A stretch of DNA of 17,971 bases, taken from a bacterium. GTDB lineage: Bacteria; Vulcanimicrobiota; Vulcanimicrobiia; Vulcanimicrobiales; SCRA01. Each line of letters opens with the position of its first letter. Position 1 is the stretch's first letter. Location: positions 1 to 17,971 of the forward strand of contig SCRI01000072.1 in the NCBI GenBank assembly GCA_004298675.1, given 5' to 3'. The notes under the pieces are model-generated. The model saw nothing but the letters and a program-made list of their open reading frames with translations, did not search any database and was not told where the DNA came from. Below, piece by piece: positions 13,531 to 17,971 of the stretch. The position numbers and the translations under genes were made by a program.

Positions 13531-14494
13531 CTTCCTGACCCTCACGCGCAAAGTCGTTGATGGCGGCTGCGAGGAGGGCGAGCTTCCTCCCCTTCTGTCC
13601 CTGCGTCCAGTCGCTCGAGTGCGGCGTCATGATGACGTTGTCGAGCGACTGGAAGGGACAGTGCGCTGGAAGCATCGGCTCGGAGGCAAGATCCGGTGGG
13701 TACTGATACCACACGTCAAGTGCAGCACCCGCGATGCGACGATCCCGCAGCGCTACGAAGAGATCGTGCTCGACGCAGATCGCGCCACGGGACACGTTGA
13801 CGAGATGGGCCGTGGGCTTCATAAGCTTAAGCCTCCTAGCATCGATCAGTCCTCGCGTCAACGAGGAGAGCTCGCAGCAGATCACGACTGCATCTGCAGA
13901 TGCCACGAGCGCGTCGATGTCGGAAGGATTGGCGATGCTGCCGAGTGTGGCAATACCCTCGGACTCGGCGACGAGGCGCTCAGGGTGCATCGTCACGGTG
14001 CGTGCACGCACAGAGAAGCCGTGCAGCCGTTTTAGCACTTCGCGGCCGATCCGTCCGAAGCCAATGAAACCCACCGTCGATCCATAGAGCTCGCCAACCC
14101 AGGCATCGGGGCGGTTGTTGCTAAACAGCCAATTGCCGGCACGAAGACCATGATCCGCGATCAGGAACTGCTGTCGCAATGCGATCAGTCCGCCGACGAC
14201 GTACTCCGCGATCGGAATCTCATGCCCTCCGCCGTTGACCACTCGAGCGCCAGCTGGGAGCAGGCTACGATTGATGCGATCTGTTCCGGCATTCGGGCAT
14301 ACCAATAGCCGTAACGCCGGGGTCGCGCCCGCGAGAGTCTCATCGTATGACTTCGACACAACAACGTCAGCGTCTGCAAGCTCCGGATCCTGCCTTGCCG
14401 ACGCTTCTGAGTCCATCGGCACATAGACAATGTCGTCATGGAGAAGGGCTCTAAGTTCATCGCCCCAGAGCGGCTCGAGATTCACGACTTTCAC
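13505..14494 (-). CDS. D-isomer 2-hydroxyacid dehydrogenase, NAD-binding
   Basis: A 329-residue protein of the D-2-hydroxyacid dehydrogenase family. The Rossmann motif GFIGFGRIG has GxGxxG at 145-150. Arg236 in LVNVSRGAI and His292 in MTPHSSDW match the catalytic Arg and His. Where many members have DV(F/Y)E with the catalytic Glu, this one reads LDVWYQYPP (Tyr263), a variant whose effect I cannot judge. Substrate is unknown: candidates are reduction of a 2-keto acid or glyoxylate-type compound. It is convergent with bioY and overlaps it by 26 nt, leaving no room for a terminator. It starts with GTG and I see no clear ribosome site. It is not obviously part of the lactam route and may have its own promoter in the 200 bp upstream. 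Confidence 0.85.
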   Translation of the reverse strand: MKVVNLEPLWGDELRALLHDDIVYVPMDSEASARQDPELADADVVVSKSYDETLAGATPALRLLVCPNAGTDRINRSLLPAGARVVNGGGHEIPIAEYVVGGLIALRQQFLIADHGLRAGNWLFSNNRPDAWVGELYGSTVGFIGFGRIGREVLKRLHGFSVRARTVTMHPERLVAESEGIATLGSIANPSDIDALVASADAVVICCELSSLTRGLIDARRLKLMKPTAHLVNVSRGAICVEHDLFVALRDRRIAGAALDVWYQYPPDLASEPMLPAHCPFQSLDNVIMTPHSSDWTQGQKGRKLALLAAAINDFAREGQEASDAGTSP

Positions 14495-14706
14495 AGAATC
14501 ACGCTATCGCTTCGCACGACTGCACTATCGCGGCTTTTGCCTTACGTAACCGTCGCTCCTCTCGTGCGTCTCGCTAACGTTCGTTCCGCACGCGCGCGAT
14601 TGCAGGTCAGCTCAGCGATTCAAGACGGATCGCTGACGAACCCTCGGCCACTTTCCCGCCGGCTTAAGGGTCGTGTACACGCTCCCCGCTCCGCTCAAGA
14701 ACTGAT
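14495..14706. other. Non-coding stretch between the dehydrogenase gene and the IS21 cluster
   Basis: No reading frame here resembles a protein. It should hold the promoter of the minus-strand dehydrogenase gene, but no convincing -35/-10 pair was seen. An 8-bp inverted repeat, TCAGCGAT (14613-14620) and ATCGCTGA (14630-14637) with a 9-nt loop, is the only clear structure. It lacks a T-tract. Confidence 0.5.
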
Positions 14707-14720
14707 TGTTAGCGCCGGGA

Positions 14721-14757
14721 TAAGATGGACCCGCTAGGGTCGCGTTAAGACGGACCC
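14721..14757 (-). repeat. Terminal direct repeats of IS21 element A
   Basis: TAAGATGGACCC (14721-14732) and TAAGACGGACCC (14746-14757) are 11/12 identical, 25 bp apart. Multiple short repeats at the ends are a hallmark of IS21-family elements and serve as transposase binding sites. The stop codon of the element's istB lies inside the second copy. Confidence 0.65.
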
Positions 14758-14935
14758 ACCCGTGGCGCTAGTTTGGCAGCGGGCGAGCTGCTCCTCTTGG
14801 CAGTGCGGCCTCGTAAGCGGTAGCTGTCCCCTTTGAGATTGAGGACGTGCGAGTGGTGAAGGAGTCGATCGAGCATTGCAGCGGCGAGAGTGGTATCGAC
14901 GAAGAACTCAGCCCAATCGGCGAAGCCCTTGTTGC
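14745..14935 (-). pseudogene. istB: istB of element A, C-terminal part (disrupted)
   Basis: Read on the minus strand, this segment encodes NKGFADWAEFFVDTTLAAA, then MLDRLLHHSHVLNLKGDSYRL and a basic tail ending VGPS and TAA (14745-14747). This is the standard C-terminus of the IstB helper ATPase. It joins in frame to the piece at 17428-17803 once element B and one copy of its target duplication are removed: the joint then reads TIITSNKGFADW, exactly as in intact IstB proteins. The gene is inactive as it stands. Confidence 0.88.
14928..14935. repeat. Target-site duplication of IS21 element B, left copy
   Basis: CTTGTTGC here and at 17420-17427 flank element B. Deleting the element plus one copy restores an uninterrupted istB frame. 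Because the last C could belong to the element, the duplication is 7 or 8 bp, in the range known for IS21. Confidence 0.85.
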
Positions 14936-14941
14936 CTCAGC

Positions 14942-14985
14942 GGGCAGTTCAAAATGTACCAGCTGTGGGCAGTTGAAAGTGTACC
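14942..14985 (+). repeat. Left-end repeats of IS21 element B (two copies)
   Basis: GGGCAGTTCAAAATGTACC (14942-14960) and GGGCAGTTGAAAGTGTACC (14967-14985) are direct repeats 25 bp apart, differing at two positions. They match, inverted, the three copies at the right end and are presumably IstA-binding sites. Confidence 0.85.
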
Positions 14986-15021
14986 GGCCCCGGGCTGGGT
15001 GATTATGGTCGCAATGCTTGG

Positions 15022-15789
15022 CTAGGTCGTCGCCAGAGCCTTCCGGGTTCTGGCGGTGAGACTGTGCTCGTGCAGGCGGTAGCTCTTGCCGCGAATCTCG
15101 ATGAGATGGCTGTGGTGCATCAAACGGTCGAGAAATGCCGCCACCGCCGGGGTGTCGCCGAAGATCTTGGGCCAGTCCTCAAGGGGGCGGTTTGATGTCA
15201 GGATGGTGGAACCGCGCTCATAGCGGCGCATGATGATCTCCAGCAGATCCTCGGCGGCGGTGACGGGCAGTTTGCGCATTCCCAAGTCATCGATGATCAG
15301 CAGCGGAACCTCGCTGTATGTCGCGATTGCCGCCGCGCGTTCGCCGGTGGCGTTGGCGAGCAGCAGTTCTTCGAACAGCAGATGGGCCTCGCGGTAGAGT
15401 ACGCGAAAGCCGGCTATCACCGCCGCCATGCCTAGCGCCTGGGCGATGTGGCTTTTGCCGACCCCCGCGTTGCCAAGGAGTAAGGCATCTTCATGCTGCT
15501 CGATGAAGCGGCCACTGGCCAGCTCGAAGATCAGTGCCCGGTCGATGCCGGTGTTGAAGCTCCAGTCAAAGGTGTCCAACGTCTTGTGGTCGCGGAAGCC
15601 GGCCGCCTTCACTCGGCGCTCGATTAGTCGATCGCGCCGTCGCCGCAACTCGTCATGTACCAACAGGCCGATGAAGTCGAGCGGCCCGAGGCTCTCAGCG
15701 CGTGCCTGCTGAGCGCGTACGGTGAGCGCATCGGCCATGCCACCCAGGCGCAGTTGCCGTAGTGAGTGATCGAGCTCCTCCGGGGTCAT
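15022..15789 (-). CDS. istB: IstB, IS21-family helper ATPase (element B)
   Basis: A 255-residue DnaC-like AAA+ ATPase that helps the IstA transposase choose and engage target DNA. The helical N-terminus has LRQLRLGGMADAL. Walker A is LLGNAGVGKSHIAQALG, Walker B VPLLIIDDLGMRKL, sensor STILTSNRPLEDW, and the C-terminal LDRLMHHSHLIEIRGKSYRL. Length matches intact IstB proteins (about 250). The ATG (15787-15789) overlaps the istA stop by 4 nt, the usual IS21 arrangement. Its sequence differs clearly from the disrupted istB of element A, so the two are separate IS21 lineages. Confidence 0.95.
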   Translation of the reverse strand: MTPEELDHSLRQLRLGGMADALTVRAQQARAESLGPLDFIGLLVHDELRRRRDRLIERRVKAAGFRDHKTLDTFDWSFNTGIDRALIFELASGRFIEQHEDALLLGNAGVGKSHIAQALGMAAVIAGFRVLYREAHLLFEELLLANATGERAAAIATYSEVPLLIIDDLGMRKLPVTAAEDLLEIIMRRYERGSTILTSNRPLEDWPKIFGDTPAVAAFLDRLMHHSHLIEIRGKSYRLHEHSLTARTRKALATT

Positions 15790-17318
15790 GCAGTCACTCC
15801 TTGCGTGAGCGTTGAGAAATGAGTCGTATAGGTCTGGATCTCAGGGATGATGTGATGCTCGCTCTTCAGCGCCGCCGGTGTGGCATGATGGGCCAGGTAG
15901 CTGCGCACGAACCGCAGGCTGGCGGTGCCCAGTGCGGCAGCGAATGAGCAGGCGCGCTCCACGGCCGCGGGATCATAGCGCCGCAACAGATCGAGCATGC
16001 CAAAGAGCGCGCGTAGAGCGGTGGCCCCGCGCTCCTGGAGAAGCCGCTGGGCGAAGGTACCGCAATTCGGCCCCACCAGAGCGATACGGGCGGCGAGCCG
16101 GTCGGCGCTCGGCGGAGTCTGCCTGGGGCGGTCCGCGTCGGCAGTACGCCGCTGGCCCCTGTGCAGTGCGATCGGGTGTTCGCGCGCGCACGCGTGCGTC
16201 TTGGGATCGATGATGCGCAGCCACAGGCGCCCAACGTGAACGATGACTTTGCTGCCCGCATAGCGTGGCGGCACCGAGTAATAGGCGCCATCAACCTCGA
16301 TGTGGCCGTCGAAGTGGACGCTGCGCTGGCAGATGCGGTAGTACTCGAACCTCGTTACCGGCAGCGGCAGCAGGAAGGGGCGCTCCTCCTCGAACATCGC
16401 CCGCACTTGCCGCTTGGTCGTGCCGTGGATGCGCGTCGCCGCCCAGCGCTCGTTCCAACGGGCCACGAAGGCGTTCTGCTCCTCGATACTCTCGAAGCGC
16501 CGCCCTTTCAACGCCGTCGCCTGCGTATAGCCGACCGCCGACTCCACCTTGCCCTTGAGGTCCGGCGCGTATGGACGGCAGGGCAGCGGTACGGTGCCGT
16601 AGTGCTCGAGCATCTTGGCATAGAGCGGGTTGAGCTGCGGATCCCAGATGTCCGGCTGGAGGACACCCTCCTTGAGGTTGTCGAGCCGAACCGCGTGGAC
16701 GGTGCCGCCAAAGAACGCGAAGGCCTCTTCGTGCAGGCGGCACCACATCTCGGTCGACGACTTCCACACCGTCTTGCGGAAAGCGTGGCGGCTGTTGCTC
16801 AGCGTCATCACGAACAGCCGCGGCCGGCGGTACTTCCCACTGCGATGGTCCCGGGTGGGCGCGCCCTCGCCGTAATCGACCTGCGCCTCTTGGCCGGGTG
16901 CAGTCTCAAACCGGCAACTGATCTTCGGCTCCCGCGTACGCAACCTGCGGGCGAGCCGCTTGACGGCATCGTAGGAGCCGGTGTAGCCGTGGTGCTCCAC
17001 CAGATCTTGGTAGATCGCCGTGGCGTTGCGACGCTTCTCCAGCTCGGCCTCGATGAACGCTCGGAATGGTTCGGCGCTGCTGCGCGGCTTCGGGTCGGTG
17101 GGCACCCCCGAGTCGGTGGGCACTTCGCTCGGGGTGGTACACTTTGCCGGCAACAGCCCCGCCTCGCAGCGGAGGCGGTGAATCGTGGCCCGGTGATAGC
17201 CGCCTTCGCGGGCGATACGCCGCTCGCTCCAGCCCAGGCGCAAGAGGTGCAGAATGGTTTCTCGCTCGGTCATGCTCAGCGTATTCACGGCGCCGTCTTG
17301 GCGGTGCCGCCTTGGCAT
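15786..17318 (-). CDS. istA: IstA, IS21-family DDE transposase (element B)
   Basis: A 510-residue transposase. Its N-terminal helix-turn-helix includes LLRLGWSERRIAREGGYHRATI. A variable linker with the short tandem VPTDSG-VPTDP follows. The RNase-H-like core shows the catalytic Asp in QEAQVDYGEG, the second Asp in AVRLDNLKEGV and the Glu in PDLKGKVESAVGY. The C-terminal part has the family's SVPPRYAGSKVIVHV strand region. Length is typical (about 500). The first ATG (17318) is used here; an ATG at 17273 giving MTERET is equally credible. It overlaps istB by 4 nt. Part of the linker-coding DNA resembles the element's own end repeats. Confidence 0.95.
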   Translation of the reverse strand: MPRRHRQDGAVNTLSMTERETILHLLRLGWSERRIAREGGYHRATIHRLRCEAGLLPAKCTTPSEVPTDSGVPTDPKPRSSAEPFRAFIEAELEKRRNATAIYQDLVEHHGYTGSYDAVKRLARRLRTREPKISCRFETAPGQEAQVDYGEGAPTRDHRSGKYRRPRLFVMTLSNSRHAFRKTVWKSSTEMWCRLHEEAFAFFGGTVHAVRLDNLKEGVLQPDIWDPQLNPLYAKMLEHYGTVPLPCRPYAPDLKGKVESAVGYTQATALKGRRFESIEEQNAFVARWNERWAATRIHGTTKRQVRAMFEEERPFLLPLPVTRFEYYRICQRSVHFDGHIEVDGAYYSVPPRYAGSKVIVHVGRLWLRIIDPKTHACAREHPIALHRGQRRTADADRPRQTPPSADRLAARIALVGPNCGTFAQRLLQERGATALRALFGMLDLLRRYDPAAVERACSFAAALGTASLRFVRSYLAHHATPAALKSEHHIIPEIQTYTTHFSTLTQGVTA

Positions 17319-17340
17319 GCCCGGGCCAGTCAGGAGAGGT

Positions 17341-17412
17341 GGTACAGTTTCAACTGCCCACCGACCCCTGGTACATTTTCACGTGCCCATCGGTGGTACA
17401 CTTTGCGTGCCC
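17341..17412 (-). repeat. Right-end repeats of IS21 element B (three copies)
   Basis: GGTACAGTTTCAACTGCCC (17341-17359), GGTACATTTTCACGTGCCC (17370-17388) and GGTACACTTTGCGTGCCC (17395-17412) are inverted relative to the two left-end copies. The unequal number, two on the left and three on the right, is visible directly. Confidence 0.85.
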
Positions 17413-17419
17413 GCCGAGG

Positions 17420-17427
17420 CTTGTTGC
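17420..17427. repeat. Target-site duplication of IS21 element B, right copy
   Basis: CTTGTTGC, identical to 14928-14935. The bases that follow (TCGTAATG) continue the disrupted istB of element A in frame. Confidence 0.85.
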
Positions 17428-17803
17428 TCGTAATGATGGTTGACGCGCACTCGTAGCGCTGACAGAGTAGCTGAAAGAGCCAGGTGGCAGCGGATTTGTC
17501 GAATTCGACGTAGCCTAGCTCGTCGATGATGAGCAGAGGTACATTGACAAGGTGTCGCTGCTTGTGGCCGGGGACTCCTTCGAGTTGAGCCGCGCGGATT
17601 TGATCGAGCAGATCCTGGGCGGAGAGGAAGTAGACGCGGTGACCGGATTGAAGGGCGCGCATGCCGAGCCCAATCGCGAGATGTGTCTTTCCGACGCCCG
17701 GTGGTCCGAGAAGAAACACATTTTCTGCACGCTCGACGAAGGCCAAGGTTTGGAGCTCGTTGACGGTGCGGCGTTCGAGCGAGGGCCGTGTGGCTGGCGA
17801 CAA
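17428..17803 (-). pseudogene. istB: istB of element A, middle part (5'-truncated, disrupted)
   Basis: On the minus strand this segment encodes ERRTVNELQTLAFVERAEN, Walker A FLLGPPGVGKTHLAIGLG, Walker B VPLLIIDELGYVEFD and the sensor CASTIITSNK, where element B interrupts it. The read-through tail after SNK (PRRARKVYHRW and on) is encoded by element B's end and is not native. The N-terminal 60-70 residues expected of IstB are missing. The frame instead opens at a TTG (17801-17803) inside the end motif of the third IS21-type element, so the native sequence stops near 17788. Confidence 0.87.
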
Positions 17804-17840
17804 TTATCTTGGCCGGTAGGCGACAACTATCTTGGCCGGT
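17796..17840 (+). repeat. Terminal direct repeats of IS21 element C
   Basis: Two 22-bp units, 17796-17817 and 17819-17840, both start GGCGACAA and end TATCTTGGCCGGT. They differ at one base (T or C at the ninth position) and are 23 bp apart, as expected for IS21-type ends. Confidence 0.8.
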
Positions 17841-17909
17841 TGAAAGCCGAGGCCGGAAGGCTCAGGAGTGGAGCCGCGAACCGCCGACCGCTTGGTCGAA
17901 GGCGAGCGG

Positions 17910-17971
17910 ATGCCCGGCAAAAGGATCACCGACCAGCAAGTGCACATCTACAAGGCCCAGCGGCGCGTGTA
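17910..17971 (+). CDS. istA: IstA transposase N-terminus (element C, partial at window edge)
   Basis: An ATG at 17910 opens a frame that reads MPGKRITDQQVHIYKAQRR and is still open at the end of the window. The opening (MPGK/R-LTD-QV--Y) is common among IS21-family IstA proteins. An in-frame GTG at 17868 could extend it by 14 residues, but these show no family similarity. Only 20 residues are visible, so intactness is unknown. Confidence 0.7.
   Translation, partial: MPGKRITDQQVHIYKAQRRV

Larger units (their letters stand above)
14936..17419 (-). mobile_element. Complete IS21-family insertion sequence (element B)
   Basis: A 2,484-bp element with all the parts of an IS21-type IS: istA and istB overlapping by 4 nt, ends related as inverted repeats (left end CTCAGCGGGCA, right end in reverse CCTCGGCGGGCA), multiple internal-end repeats, and a 7-8 bp target duplication. 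It is inserted in the istB of another IS21-type element, in the same orientation as that gene. Both reading frames are intact, so it may still be mobile. Confidence 0.93.
14707..17788 (-). mobile_element. IS21-family element A, remnant split by element B
   Basis: This is what remains of an IS21-family element on the minus strand. Its istB-side end begins near 14707 (TGTTAGCGCCGGGATAAG) with two terminal repeats, and its istB is cut in two by the complete element B (14936-17419). The other side stops near 17788, where a third IS21-type element begins, so its istA and the opposite end are lost. The exact outer boundary is estimated from the TG-first ends of the family. Confidence 0.75.
17789..17971 (+). 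mobile_element. IS21-family element C, left end, running off the window
   Basis: From about 17789 the sequence is a TG-first IS21-type end, TGTGGCTGGCGACAATTA, followed by a second copy of the end repeat and then the start of an istA on the plus strand. It truncates the istB of element A. The rest of the element lies beyond the window, so completeness and target duplication cannot be judged. Confidence 0.75.

Noticed and set aside
12624-13538. A 304-codon plus-strand frame across gabD and bioY
   Set aside because: It overlaps two genes with clear motifs, and its translation is Arg/Ser-rich with no family similarity.
14438-14737. A 99-codon plus-strand frame before the IS21 cluster
   Set aside because: It overlaps the dehydrogenase start and the IS end, has no ribosome site and no recognisable sequence.
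14942-17412. Short spaced repeats as a possible CRISPR array
   Set aside because: Copies are only two or three per end, imperfect, and inverted between the ends; they are IS21 terminal repeats.
16161-17456. A 431-codon open frame on the plus strand
   Set aside because: It is antisense to istA of element B, runs past the element's end, and its composition (Arg, Ala, Val rich without motifs) is that of a shadow frame.
827-17806. A classical composite transposon carrying the catabolic genes
   Set aside because: The flanks hold different IS families, mostly truncated, and no full matching pair is visible; only a 16-bp motif is shared, so this is kept as a question and not annotated as an element.

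Overview
The window reads as a GC-rich bacterial segment: a catabolic gene cluster of about 13 kb set between insertion-sequence wreckage. Many genes start with GTG or TTG, and intergenic gaps are short or negative. The solute-binding protein has an ordinary signal peptide without a lipobox cysteine, which suits a diderm host. I cannot name the lineage from sequence alone.

Layout. Left flank (1-1115): a frameshifted, 5'-truncated IS5-type transposase, a 16-bp piece of an IS21-type end, and the first 40 codons of an IS256-type transposase. Core (1116-13530): two divergent transcription units. On the minus strand are a biotin carboxylase (accC-like) and a 74-residue biotin carrier protein (accB-like). 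On the plus strand ten tightly packed genes follow: a GntR/FCD regulator, 4-aminobutyrate aminotransferase, a TorT-like binding protein, an RbsA-like ATPase, an RbsC-like permease, two carboxyltransferase subunits (PxpB- and PxpC-like), a LamB/YcsF (PxpA-like) protein, a succinate-semialdehyde dehydrogenase and the biotin transporter BioY. A D-2-hydroxyacid dehydrogenase gene (minus) overlaps bioY tail to tail. Right flank (14707-17971): three IS21-family elements, with one complete copy inside the istB of a second, and a third that truncates the second and runs off the window.

How the genes fit together (inference). Biotin carboxylase, carrier protein and the two carboxyltransferase subunits make up a split urea-carboxylase-like enzyme. 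With the LamB-type protein it could carboxylate and open a lactam. The GABA aminotransferase and succinate-semialdehyde dehydrogenase would take the product to succinate. This points to a gamma-lactam such as 2-pyrrolidinone, imported by the ABC transporter, as substrate, rather than only 5-oxoproline. BioY would supply the biotin the enzyme needs, and the GntR protein would control both units from the shared promoter region. This complete, biotin-dependent lactam module is the most interesting content of the window. The substrate is not proven by sequence.
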